A stretch of 64,000 bases of DNA. Source: Pseudomonadaceae bacterium SI-3. Lineage in GTDB: Bacteria > Pseudomonadota > Gammaproteobacteria > Pseudomonadales > Pseudomonadaceae. The stretch covers positions 186,001 to 250,000 of the forward strand of contig CP026511.1 in NCBI GenBank assembly GCA_004010935.1, read 5' to 3'. The notes under the pieces were generated by a model. That model made no database searches, was not told where the DNA came from, and saw nothing but the letters and a program-made list of their open reading frames with translations. Below are positions 33,648-41,823 of the stretch, piece after piece. How positions within the stretch are numbered: position 1 is the stretch's first letter; each line of letters starts with the position of its first letter. The translations under genes and the position numbers were made by a program.

Positions 33648-34757
33648 ATGACTAGCCTCATGCGACCACTCAAGCTGTTCCTCGCCGCCGTCGCGCTGTG
33701 GCAACTGCCGGCCCAGGCCGTGCCGTTGATGGACCTGGTGGATGTCGAGGGCATCCGTGGCAACCAGCTGATCGGCTACGGCCTAGTTGTGGGCCTCGAC
33801 GGTACCGGCGACAAGAATCAGGTCAAATTCACCAGCCAGTCGGTGACGAACATGATCAAGCAGTTCGGCGTGAACCTGCCGCCGAACGTCGACCCGAAGC
33901 TGAAGAACGTCGCCGCGGTGACCATCACCGCGACGGTGCCGCCGTCCTACAGCGCCGGCCAGACGGTGGATGTCACCGTCTCCTCGCTGGGCGACGCCAA
34001 GAGCCTGCGCGGCGGCCAACTGCTGATGACCCCGCTGCAGGGCGTCGACGGTGAGATCTATGCCCTGGCTCAGGGCGCGGTGATCGTTGGCGGCGTCAGC
34101 GCCGAAGGTGCAGACGGCTCCAAGGTTTCCATCAACACCTCCAACAGCGGCCTGATCCCCAACGGTGCGACGGTCGAGCGGATGATTCCCAGCGACTTCA
34201 CCGAACGCCCGGAAGTGATGCTTAACGTGCGCCAGCCGAGCTTCCAGACCGTCACCCGTGTGGTCGACGCGGTGGATGCCTATTTCGGCAAAGGCACCGC
34301 CACGGCGCTCAACGCCACCAAGGTGTCGATCCGTGCGCCCCTTACCAGCACTCAGCGCATGAGCTTCATGGCCATGCTCGAACGCCTGGAAGTCGAAGAG
34401 GGCCGCACCCGGCCGAAAGTGGTGTTCAACAGCCGCACCGGCACTGTCGTGGTCGGTCAGGGTGTGCGGGTCAAAGCCGCGGCGGTGGCCCACGGCAGCC
34501 TGACCGTGACGATCAGCGAGAATCCCCAGGTCAGCCAGCCAAACGCATTCGCGGACGGCGAAACCGTGGTCACGCCGCAGTCGGACGTCACCATCGAGCA
34601 GGACCGCAAGGCGATGTTCAAGTGGCCCGAAGGCGCCAGCCTGGAAAGCATCATCAGCACCATCAACAGTCTTGGCGCCACACCCGACGACGTGATGAGC
34701 ATCCTGCAGTCGCTGGAACGTGCCGGCGCCCTGAACGCTGAATTGATCGTGATGTAA
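33648..34757 (+). CDS. flgI: Flagellar P-ring protein FlgI
   Basis: FlgI forms the periplasmic P-ring, assembled with FlgA. The 369 aa carry a signal peptide (LKLFLAAVALWQLPAQA) and strongly conserved segments: LVDVEGIRGNQLIGYGLVVGLDGTGDK, SLGDAKSLRGGQLLMTPLQG, and RTGTVVVGQGVRVKAAAVAHGSLTV. The length matches the family. Confidence 0.97.
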   Translation: MTSLMRPLKLFLAAVALWQLPAQAVPLMDLVDVEGIRGNQLIGYGLVVGLDGTGDKNQVKFTSQSVTNMIKQFGVNLPPNVDPKLKNVAAVTITATVPPSYSAGQTVDVTVSSLGDAKSLRGGQLLMTPLQGVDGEIYALAQGAVIVGGVSAEGADGSKVSINTSNSGLIPNGATVERMIPSDFTERPEVMLNVRQPSFQTVTRVVDAVDAYFGKGTATALNATKVSIRAPLTSTQRMSFMAMLERLEVEEGRTRPKVVFNSRTGTVVVGQGVRVKAAAVAHGSLTVTISENPQVSQPNAFADGETVVTPQSDVTIEQDRKAMFKWPEGASLESIISTINSLGATPDDVMSILQSLERAGALNAELIVM

Positions 34758-34762
34758 CAAGC

Positions 34763-34784
34763 GCCTGCTTCTGATGAAGCAGGC
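34763..34784. promoter_or_regulatory. Hairpin between flgI and flgJ
   Basis: GCCTGCTTC-TGAT-GAAGCAGGC forms a 9-bp perfect stem just after the flgI stop. No T-run follows, so it is more likely an intercistronic stabilising or attenuating hairpin than a terminator. Confidence 0.5.
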
Positions 34785-34818
34785 CTGACGCGCAGCAGAT
34801 TGAATAGGTTTTTGTCGG

Positions 34819-35844
34819 ATGAGCATCGTATCCCTCCCCCAGCACCTCAACACCCTGCGCAACCGCCAGGACGGCCCGACCGCGGCCCGGCGCCAGCAGC
34901 TGGAAGTCGTTGCCGAACAGTTCGAGGCGATGTTCCTGCAGCAGATCCTCAAGCAGATGCGCAAGGCCGGCGACGTGCTCGGTGCCGGCAACCCGATGCG
35001 CAGCCGCGAGCTGGATACCATGCGCGACTTCTATGACGAAGTGCTCGCCGACACCCTGGCCGGCAAGCGCCAGACGGGGATCGCCGACATGCTGGTTCAG
35101 CAGCTAAGTGGTGAAGCCGGCAGCGCGCCCGCGCCGACAGCCCTGGCCGGTCACGCTGGCAGCGGTTTGCAGGGTGGCGGCTTGCATGCGCTGCGTGGCA
35201 CCTGGCAGCGAGGCGTCGATGCGCTGGACAGTGCTTGGGAAAGCGGCAAGGCCGGCTTCAAGTCGCTGGTCGACAGCGTCATCAAGCATGAGTCCAGTGG
35301 CAACATCGCCGCCGTCTCGCCGAAGGGCGCGCGTGGCCTGATGCAGTTGATGCCGGGTACGGCGCGGGACATGGCGGCCGAGCTGGGTTTGCCGTTCAGT
35401 GAAGCGCGGCTGACCACCGATGCGGAATACAACAAGCGCCTCGGCAGTGCCTACCTGAACAAGATGCTCGACCGCTACGACGGCCATCAGGCGCTGGCGC
35501 TGGCCGCCTATAACGCCGGCCCCGGCCGGGTAGACGAGTGGCTGAAGAGCCACGGTGACCCCCGCAAGGGCGAGATCGGCACCGGCGCCTGGGTGCAGAA
35601 GATCCCTTTTGCGGAGACCCGCAACTACACCCGCAACATCCTCAACGATCTGAGCGCCGCCGCGCCTCGGCAGGCCGAACCGCGTGCGCAGCTGCAAGCC
35701 GTTCCGCCTGTTGTGCCGTCGCCGCTTAATTCCGCTGGCGATTCGGTCGCTCTTTCTACTGGGCACAGTGTTGTTGCTGGCGCCCGCCTCTCGGTGGCGT
35801 TCGCGCAACCGATCCGGATCGAGCCGAAGGAAGTCGTGTCGTGA
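34819..35844 (+). CDS. flgJ: FlgJ rod cap fused to a lytic transglycosylase domain
   Basis: FlgJ caps the rod and opens the peptidoglycan. The N-terminal rod-binding domain is present (residues 25-95: VAEQFEAMFLQQILKQMRKAG; ELDTMRDFYDEVLADTLAG). The C-terminal half is not the GH73 glucosaminidase domain of enteric and Pseudomonas polar FlgJ but a GH23/SLT lytic transglycosylase (about 148-290), with catalytic Glu158 in IKHESSGN, then GARGLMQLMPGTA and LALAAYNAGPGRVDEW. A Pro/Ala-rich tail of about 50 residues follows. It overlaps flgK by 4 bp (GTGA). Confidence 0.93.
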   Translation: MSIVSLPQHLNTLRNRQDGPTAARRQQLEVVAEQFEAMFLQQILKQMRKAGDVLGAGNPMRSRELDTMRDFYDEVLADTLAGKRQTGIADMLVQQLSGEAGSAPAPTALAGHAGSGLQGGGLHALRGTWQRGVDALDSAWESGKAGFKSLVDSVIKHESSGNIAAVSPKGARGLMQLMPGTARDMAAELGLPFSEARLTTDAEYNKRLGSAYLNKMLDRYDGHQALALAAYNAGPGRVDEWLKSHGDPRKGEIGTGAWVQKIPFAETRNYTRNILNDLSAAAPRQAEPRAQLQAVPPVVPSPLNSAGDSVALSTGHSVVAGARLSVAFAQPIRIEPKEVVS

Positions 35845-37208
35845 GTATTCTTGGTCAAATTGGCTACAGCGGCGTTCGCGCCTCGCAGATCGCCCTCTCG
35901 GCGACCGGGCAGAACATCGCCAACGTCAACACGCCGGGCTTCAGCCGTCTGACGCCAGACATGAAGTCGGTGGGCGGGCAGACCTCGGTCAGCATCGGTG
36001 GTGGCGTACAGGTCAGCAGCATCCGGCGTCTGTCCAACGACTTCCAGAATCAGCAGCTCTGGCGCGCCAGCACCGACGAGAACTACTTCAACACCAGCCA
36101 GCAATACCTCACCGCCCTCGAAGGCCTGATCGATAGCGAAGGCTCGAGCGTCAGCGTTGGCCTGGACAACTTCTTCGCCGCCCTCAGCGAAGCCAGTTCG
36201 ACCCCCGAATCCATCGCCCTGCGCCAGCAGATCATCGGCGAGTCGAAGCAGTTGGCGCAGCGCTTCAACGGGCTGAACAGCAACATCGGCACCCAGCTCA
36301 ACGCCCTGCAGGGCCAGCGCGTGGCCATGACCAGCGAAATCAACGGGCTGTCCGGCAACATCGCCGAGTTGAACGCACAGATCCGCGAGATGGAATCCTC
36401 GGGCCGTGATACCGCGACCCTGCGCGATTACCGCGACAACCTGGTCAAGGACCTTAGCCAATACGCCGGCATCCGCGTGCAGGAAGCCGCTGATGGCACT
36501 CTGAATGTCTCGCTGGCCAACGGTCAGCCGCTGGTTGCCGGTGCGACGGCGGGCCAGTTGAAGGTCAACGCCAACCTCGCCGGCGAGCAGGAGATGACGC
36601 TGGTGTTCGCCAAGACCACCTTCCCGCTCAACCAGCAGGGCATCGGCGGCTCGCTCGGCGGTCTCTACGACATGGAGTACGGCGCGCTGCGCCCGGCCCA
36701 GCAGGATTTGCACGACATGGCCTCGGCCGTGGCGACCATGGTCAACGACGCCCTCGCCGGTGGCTTCGACCTCAACGGCAACCCGGGCCAGCCGCTGTTC
36801 AGCTACAACGCGGGCAGCACCAGCGGGATGCTGGCGGTCAACGCGTTGGGCGCTTCGGAACTGGCGTTTTCCGGCACCGCAGGCGAGGTGGGTAACAACA
36901 AGACCCTGCTCACCATGCTTGAACTCAAATCAGCGGGTGTCACGGTCGCCGGCAACACCGTACCGCTCAACGACGCCTACGCCGGCCTGGTTGGCCGCGT
37001 TGCCAGTGCCAGCCGGCAGAACCAGGCGGATCTGCGCGCCGCGACCACGGTAGCCGAGCAGGCTCAGGCGCAGCGCGACAGCGTCAGTGCGGTCAACCTG
37101 GACGAGGAGGCCGTCAATCTCATGGCCTACGAGCAGGCCTACCAAGCCAACATGAAAGTCATCAGCACATCCAACGATCTGTTCAACGCCGTACTGGCGA
37201 TGTTCTGA
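35841..37208 (+). CDS. flgK: Hook-filament junction protein FlgK
   Basis: FlgK is the first hook-associated protein. The 455 aa start at GTG overlapping the flgJ stop. The N-terminus SILGQIGYSGVRASQIALSATGQNIANVNTPGFSR and the C-terminus VNLDEEAVNLMAYEQAYQANMKVISTSNDLFNAVLAMF are diagnostic. It is shorter than many polar FlgK proteins (about 550-680 aa), consistent with a compact lateral filament. Confidence 0.96.
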   Translation: MSILGQIGYSGVRASQIALSATGQNIANVNTPGFSRLTPDMKSVGGQTSVSIGGGVQVSSIRRLSNDFQNQQLWRASTDENYFNTSQQYLTALEGLIDSEGSSVSVGLDNFFAALSEASSTPESIALRQQIIGESKQLAQRFNGLNSNIGTQLNALQGQRVAMTSEINGLSGNIAELNAQIREMESSGRDTATLRDYRDNLVKDLSQYAGIRVQEAADGTLNVSLANGQPLVAGATAGQLKVNANLAGEQEMTLVFAKTTFPLNQQGIGGSLGGLYDMEYGALRPAQQDLHDMASAVATMVNDALAGGFDLNGNPGQPLFSYNAGSTSGMLAVNALGASELAFSGTAGEVGNNKTLLTMLELKSAGVTVAGNTVPLNDAYAGLVGRVASASRQNQADLRAATTVAEQAQAQRDSVSAVNLDEEAVNLMAYEQAYQANMKVISTSNDLFNAVLAMF

Positions 37209-37245
37209 GCTGGCGCAAGCCAACTTGACTGACGAGAAAGACACC

Positions 37246-38160
37246 ATGCGCATCTCCAACGCCCAAATCACCGCCATGATGCACGGCTCGATGAACACCA
37301 GCTCCGAGAAGCTCGGCAAGCTGATGCAGCAGATGGCCACCGGCGAGCGCATGCTGATGCCCTCGGATGACCCGATCTCCGCCGTGCGCGTGCTGCGCAT
37401 CCAGCGCGAGGAAGCGACGCTGACCCAGTACCGCACCAACATCGCCAACGTGTCCGGCAACCTGTCCAAGCAAGAAGCCAACCTCAAGGCGACGTCGGAC
37501 ACCATGCTCAACGTGCGCGACCTGCTGCTGTGGGCCGCCAACGGCAGCAACACCAGCGAAGACCTGGCCGCCATCGCCAATGAGATGGGCAATCTGGAAC
37601 GCACCATCGTCAGCTTCGCCAACGTGCGTGACGAGGAAGGCCGTTATCTGTTCTCAGGCACCCTCAGCGACCGGCCGGCCATTACCTTCGATGCCGCCAC
37701 CCAGAGCTACCAGCTGACCGGCAACGATCAATACCGCCAGGCGGCAGTCGCCAATGGCGTACTGGTCGAGGAGAATGTCACCGCCGCGCAGGTCTTCGGT
37801 GGCGGCGTCGGCATGCTCAACGACCTCAACGCGCTGGTCAAAATGCTCGCCGACCCGGCACTGAATGCCAACGATCCGGCAGTACAGGCTTCGATCAGCG
37901 CTACGCTCAACAGCCTCGACAAGACTCACGGCGACTTGCTCGGTGCGGTCTCGGAGTTGGGCGGGCGGCAGAACACCCTGACGTTGCTGTCGAGCAGCAA
38001 CGAGGATGTTTCGCTGGTGAACCAGAAAATCGACGGCGAGCTGTCGCAACTCGACTACGCCTCGGCCAGCATCGACCTGAACAACTATCAGCTGTCGCTG
38101 CAGGCGACGCAGAAAACCTATTTGAAGATCAACGGGCTGTCGCTGTTCGGCATGCTCTGA
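37246..38160 (+). CDS. flgL: Hook-filament junction protein FlgL
   Basis: FlgL is the second junction protein, related to flagellin. I choose the ATG with GAGAAAG upstream, giving MRISNAQITAMMHGSMNTSS (304 aa); a TTG at 37225 would add seven residues. N-terminal helices (LMQQMATGERMLMPSDDPISAVRVLRI) and the C-terminal LSQLDYASASIDLNNYQLSLQATQKTYLKINGLSLFGML match the family. Confidence 0.95.
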   Translation: MRISNAQITAMMHGSMNTSSEKLGKLMQQMATGERMLMPSDDPISAVRVLRIQREEATLTQYRTNIANVSGNLSKQEANLKATSDTMLNVRDLLLWAANGSNTSEDLAAIANEMGNLERTIVSFANVRDEEGRYLFSGTLSDRPAITFDAATQSYQLTGNDQYRQAAVANGVLVEENVTAAQVFGGGVGMLNDLNALVKMLADPALNANDPAVQASISATLNSLDKTHGDLLGAVSELGGRQNTLTLLSSSNEDVSLVNQKIDGELSQLDYASASIDLNNYQLSLQATQKTYLKINGLSLFGML

Positions 38161-38174
38161 CCGAGGTAGCGTGA

Positions 38175-39206
38175 ATGAAGATTGGCAAGCAGCTCCCCGC
38201 TGTTTCCGCAATCAACCCACAGGAACGCCGCGAGGCGCTGCTGCGGGATGCGCCTGCGCCGCTGCGGGCCGGTACGCCGGTTGACACGCCGCACACCGAG
38301 ACGGCCCCCAGCAAGAACACCAGCTTCAGCCTGCAGCTCAATCAGCAACTGTCCTCGATGCAGTCGGCCGACAGCTACCTGGGCGATCTGCAGACGCGCC
38401 TGTCGCAGCTCAAGCTGAACCTCAGTCGCCAGATCAGCTCGCCGCAGCCCAACGGCGAGGAAAGCATTCGCCAGACCGTGCAGCAGGTTGGCGAGTTGCT
38501 CAAAGAACGCAGCAAACGCTCCGGCAACTCCCTGGATGCCAATCTCAAACTGCGACTGACCGAACCGGTGCGCAGCCGCTTCAGCCTGCAAGGGCTGGAG
38601 TCGCTGGAAAAGATTCGCCAGTCAGGCCGCGAGACATTGCTGTTCAGCGGCGGTCGCCAACTGGCCGAGCCGGTGGCCGTAGTGCTCGACGACGAGATGA
38701 GCGACGAGCAAATCCTGCGCCGCTTCAATGGCAGCCTGGGCCAGGCCGGTATCCGCGCCGAACTGGATCAGAACGGCGAGCTGAAGTTTTCCGCTCGCGA
38801 AGGCGACTGGCAAAAGCTCAAGGACCAGCTGGCGGTGCAGGGCGAAGGCAAGCTGTTCGACAAAGGCCGATACGTTCGTGTGCAGAGCGAGGACGAGCAA
38901 CTGCTGAGCTTCCCCGAAGAGCTGCAGCTCGACTCCTTCCGTGAACTGCGCCGTCTGCTCGACTCGGTCGTCGCAGGGCTCGACAAGGTCACCTCGCTGC
39001 GCGAGCAGCTGAGCAACCGCCAGCAGGAAATTCGCGAGTTCCTTGCCCGTCAGGCTCATGCCGATGAGAAGCAGTGGGCGATGGACTTCTCCCGCTCGGT
39101 GTTCAACCTGATGCAGCGCAGCCCCTCCAGCTACGCGGCGGTCACCCAGACGGTGGTGGCCCAGGCGACCATCAGCCGCTTCGCGGTGGTCAGTCTGCTC
39201 TCCTGA
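38175..39206 (+). CDS. Flagellar cluster protein, LafW-like
   Basis: A 343-aa protein directly after flgL, so probably in the flgB operon and flagellar. It has no signal peptide or membrane segment. The N-terminal 60 residues are Pro/Thr-rich, as in export signals, followed by helical stretches (about 50-130 and 285-320; VTSLREQLSNRQQEIREFLARQ) and a C-terminal VTQTVVAQATISRFAVVSLLS that looks like an assembly helix. Vibrio lateral clusters contain LafW, a putative hook-associated protein in a comparable role; that correspondence is from position and character, not from a motif. Function unknown. Confidence 0.7.
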   Translation: MKIGKQLPAVSAINPQERREALLRDAPAPLRAGTPVDTPHTETAPSKNTSFSLQLNQQLSSMQSADSYLGDLQTRLSQLKLNLSRQISSPQPNGEESIRQTVQQVGELLKERSKRSGNSLDANLKLRLTEPVRSRFSLQGLESLEKIRQSGRETLLFSGGRQLAEPVAVVLDDEMSDEQILRRFNGSLGQAGIRAELDQNGELKFSAREGDWQKLKDQLAVQGEGKLFDKGRYVRVQSEDEQLLSFPEELQLDSFRELRRLLDSVVAGLDKVTSLREQLSNRQQEIREFLARQAHADEKQWAMDFSRSVFNLMQRSPSSYAAVTQTVVAQATISRFAVVSLLS

Positions 39207-39252
39207 TCGATCCTGCGCCGGGCCTGCCTTGCTTACGGCCCGGTTCGATCGA
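39205..39252. terminator. Hairpin between convergent lafW-like and lactonase genes
   Basis: GATCGA...CCGGGCC (39218-39224) pairs with GGCCCGG (39237-39243)...TCGATC around a 12-base loop, spanning the 26-bp gap between two converging genes and the lactonase stop codon. There is no clear T-run, so it may act as a bidirectional transcription block or barrier to converging polymerases. Confidence 0.45.
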
Positions 39253-40411
39253 TGAATTTCACATCCGAAGGTCGCCCCATCGGCAACGTCTGCACGGTAT
39301 CGCCCAGCTTGCCGCTGTCGGAGTCGCGCTGCACGATCACCAGCGCATCACTCTTCTGGTTGGCAATGATCATGAACTGGCCGCTCGGGTCGATGGCGAA
39401 CTCCCGCGGCTCGCGGCCCTCACTGTCGCGCTGCTGGATCTCGCGCAGATTGTCGTTCTCCTCGATGGCATACACCATGATGCGGTTCTTCTCGGCGCGG
39501 TCACTGACGTAGAGGAAGCGACCGTCCGGTGAAGGATGAATGGCGCCGGGCGAGTGCAGGCTGACATCGCCGCCAGCGGCTAGATCGACCAACTGACGCT
39601 GCACCAGGCTGCCATCGACATGATCGAAGCGCGCGATCTGGGCGCTCAGCTCCAGCGTCGCGTAGGCCTGGCTGCCATCCGGGCTGAACACCAAATGACG
39701 TGGGCCGCTGCCGTCCGGCAGGCTGATGAAGGCCGGGTCGGCTGGCGACAATGGTCGCTCGGCGTTGGTCGGGTCGTAGCGATAGACGAAGATCTTGTCG
39801 GCGCCTAGGTCGCTGACGAAAAGCGTCTTGCCATCCGGCGACATCACCGCGGAGTGCACGTGAGGCGATTGCTGGCGCTCCGGGTGCACTTCGCTGGCCT
39901 TGTGGGTCGCGATCTGGGTGACCGGCAAAAGCGTCCCATCCTTGGCTAGCGGGACCACCGCGAGGCTGCCACCCGGATTTGCGCGCGACCCGTAGTTGGA
40001 GACGAATAGATAACGCCCGTCGCGGCTCTGGCTCAGGTGCGTGGGTTCGTCGCCCAGGGTGATCTGCTGCTCCAGAACCGACAGCTTGCCACTGGTCGGC
40101 GCCAGGATGAATGCGCTGACCCGACCCACCGGATCAGGATGGCCCGGTCCGTTCTCGTTTACCGCATAGAGCCGGTTGCGGTTGAGATCCAGCGTCAACC
40201 AGGACGGGTTGTGGGTCCGTGCGACCTGTAGCGGTTGCGGTTCGATCTGGCCGCTTTCGGCATCGAACTGCATGCGATAAATCCCTTCGCTGTTTCCTTC
40301 GCTGGTGTAGCTACCGACCAATATCTGATGCATGGGGGCCGCTGCTCCGCTGGTACAAATGGTTAGGAGTGCCGCGGCTATGCCGTGGCGAAAGGTGCGT
40401 GGTTCGTGCAT
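39233..40411 (-). CDS. Exported beta-propeller lactonase (6-phosphogluconolactonase family)
   Basis: The 392 aa begin with a signal peptide (HGIAAALLTICTSGAAA) and continue as a seven-bladed propeller of the YbhE/Pgl type: QILVGSYTSEGNSEGIYRMQFD, NPSWLTLDLNRNRLYAVNE, SPDGKTLFVSDLGADKIFVY, GPRHLVFSPDGSQAYATLE and FAIDPSGQFMIIANQ. Cytoplasmic members hydrolyse 6-phosphogluconolactone, but the signal peptide makes a periplasmic role on another lactone likelier. It converges on the flagellar cluster and marks its right border. Confidence 0.85.
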   Translation of the reverse strand: MHEPRTFRHGIAAALLTICTSGAAAPMHQILVGSYTSEGNSEGIYRMQFDAESGQIEPQPLQVARTHNPSWLTLDLNRNRLYAVNENGPGHPDPVGRVSAFILAPTSGKLSVLEQQITLGDEPTHLSQSRDGRYLFVSNYGSRANPGGSLAVVPLAKDGTLLPVTQIATHKASEVHPERQQSPHVHSAVMSPDGKTLFVSDLGADKIFVYRYDPTNAERPLSPADPAFISLPDGSGPRHLVFSPDGSQAYATLELSAQIARFDHVDGSLVQRQLVDLAAGGDVSLHSPGAIHPSPDGRFLYVSDRAEKNRIMVYAIEENDNLREIQQRDSEGREPREFAIDPSGQFMIIANQKSDALVIVQRDSDSGKLGDTVQTLPMGRPSDVKFIDRTGP

Positions 40412-40654
40412 GCCTGCATCCTTTTGATGGCGGCGCGTGGCTGGGAGCCGTTCTTGCCTGTGGATCGTCTTTGACCAACTTACTGGCGGTACGTTGTGAA
40501 GCTCTCTGCCGAACTGCGTAGGGCGATCTGTGTCATTTCTCTGACTAGACCATTGCCCAAGCGAAAAGCTCGGGCATTATGACGGGGCCAATCCCACCAG
40601 ACTCCATCCCGAACCATTCCGGGCACTGACTCTCATCAGCGTGGCTTATCTCTC
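40412..40654. other. Gap between divergent lactonase and dehydrogenase genes
   Basis: This 243-bp stretch separates divergently transcribed genes and should hold both promoters. No repeat, RNA or clear promoter consensus was recognised. Confidence 0.4.
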
Positions 40655-41809
40655 ATGGAACTACCTGCTTACCTTCAGTCGCTCCAGGAACGCACGGCCG
40701 CTGTCGTTGAAGCCGAAATCGCGCCGCGCTCTTCTCAGGTGGACCAGGCCGCTCAGTGGCCAGCCCATTCGATGAAGGCGCTTGGCGAAGCAGGGCTGCT
40801 GGGGCTGATGGTGCCAGCCGCGCTCGGCGGCCATGGCCAAGGACTACTGGGACTGAGCGTGATTACCGAAGCCATCGGGCGGGCTTGTCCGTCGTCTGCG
40901 CTGTGTTTCGGCATGCATTGCGTGGGCACGGCGGTTATCGCCGCCAAGGCTACCGAGTTCCAGCAGGAGCACTATCTGCGGGCCATCGCTGAAGGGCGTC
41001 ACATCACCACGCTGGCGTTGTCCGAGCATGGTTCCGGTGCGCATTTCTACGTACCCCAGACCCGAATCGAGGATACCGGCCAGCATTTTCTCGTCGACGG
41101 CACCAAGCAGTTCGTCACCAATGGCGGACACGCCGACTCCTATGTTGTTTCCTCGGTCGCGAGTTCGGACAGTGATGCTGGCGACTTCAGCTGTCTGATC
41201 GTTGATTCCGACAGCGCTGGCATGAACTGGCTCGATCCCTGGCGGGGTTTCGGCATGCGCGGCAACTCATCGCGTCCGCTGCATCTGGATCGGGTGCAGG
41301 TGAGGCACGAAAATCTGCTCGGAGAAGAGGGCGACCAAGTCTGGTATGTCTTTGAGGTAGTCGCGCCGTTCTTTCTGATGGCCATGGCCGGCACCTATCT
41401 CGGCCTGGCTCAGGCTGCGCTCGACGTTACCGGTGAGCATTTGCGTGCGCGGCGTTATACCCATTCGGGCGAATCGTTGCGCGATATCGAATCGATGCAG
41501 ACGCGTTACGCCGAAATGTGGATGGCGGTTGAGAAGACCCGTGCGCTGATTCGCGAGGCGAGTCGGCGCGGCGACATGAACCATCCCGAGGCGCTGCCGT
41601 TCATCCTCTCCTGCAAGGCTGACGCCGGTGACACGGTGGTGCGAGTCACCAATGAGGCGATGACGCTCTGTGGTGGAGCTGCGTACCGGGAGAACAGCCG
41701 CATCGGCCAAATGCTGCGTGACGCCCGTGCCGCTCACATCATGAGTCCTACGACCGATCTGTTGAAACTCTGGGCAGGCCGTAGCTTGCTCGGCCTGCCA
41801 CTGCTTTGA
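40655..41809 (+). CDS. Acyl-CoA dehydrogenase-like flavoprotein lacking the usual catalytic Glu
   Basis: A 384-aa protein of the acyl-CoA dehydrogenase fold: an N-terminal helical domain (LGEAGLLGLMVPAALGGHGQG), a middle FAD-binding barrel (ITTLALSEHGSGAHFYVPQTRIEDTG; LVDGTKQFVTNGGHAD) and a C-terminal helical domain. In canonical short- and medium-chain enzymes the base is a Glu in a YEGT motif; the matching segment here reads HIMSPTTDLLKLW. It may therefore be a non-dehydrogenase member, such as a flavin-dependent oxygenase-like enzyme, or use a base elsewhere. Its stop overlaps or closely abuts the following histidine kinase gene, suggesting an operon. Confidence 0.8.
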   Translation: MELPAYLQSLQERTAAVVEAEIAPRSSQVDQAAQWPAHSMKALGEAGLLGLMVPAALGGHGQGLLGLSVITEAIGRACPSSALCFGMHCVGTAVIAAKATEFQQEHYLRAIAEGRHITTLALSEHGSGAHFYVPQTRIEDTGQHFLVDGTKQFVTNGGHADSYVVSSVASSDSDAGDFSCLIVDSDSAGMNWLDPWRGFGMRGNSSRPLHLDRVQVRHENLLGEEGDQVWYVFEVVAPFFLMAMAGTYLGLAQAALDVTGEHLRARRYTHSGESLRDIESMQTRYAEMWMAVEKTRALIREASRRGDMNHPEALPFILSCKADAGDTVVRVTNEAMTLCGGAAYRENSRIGQMLRDARAAHIMSPTTDLLKLWAGRSLLGLPLL

Positions 41810-41823
41810 AGAGGATCGAGGCC

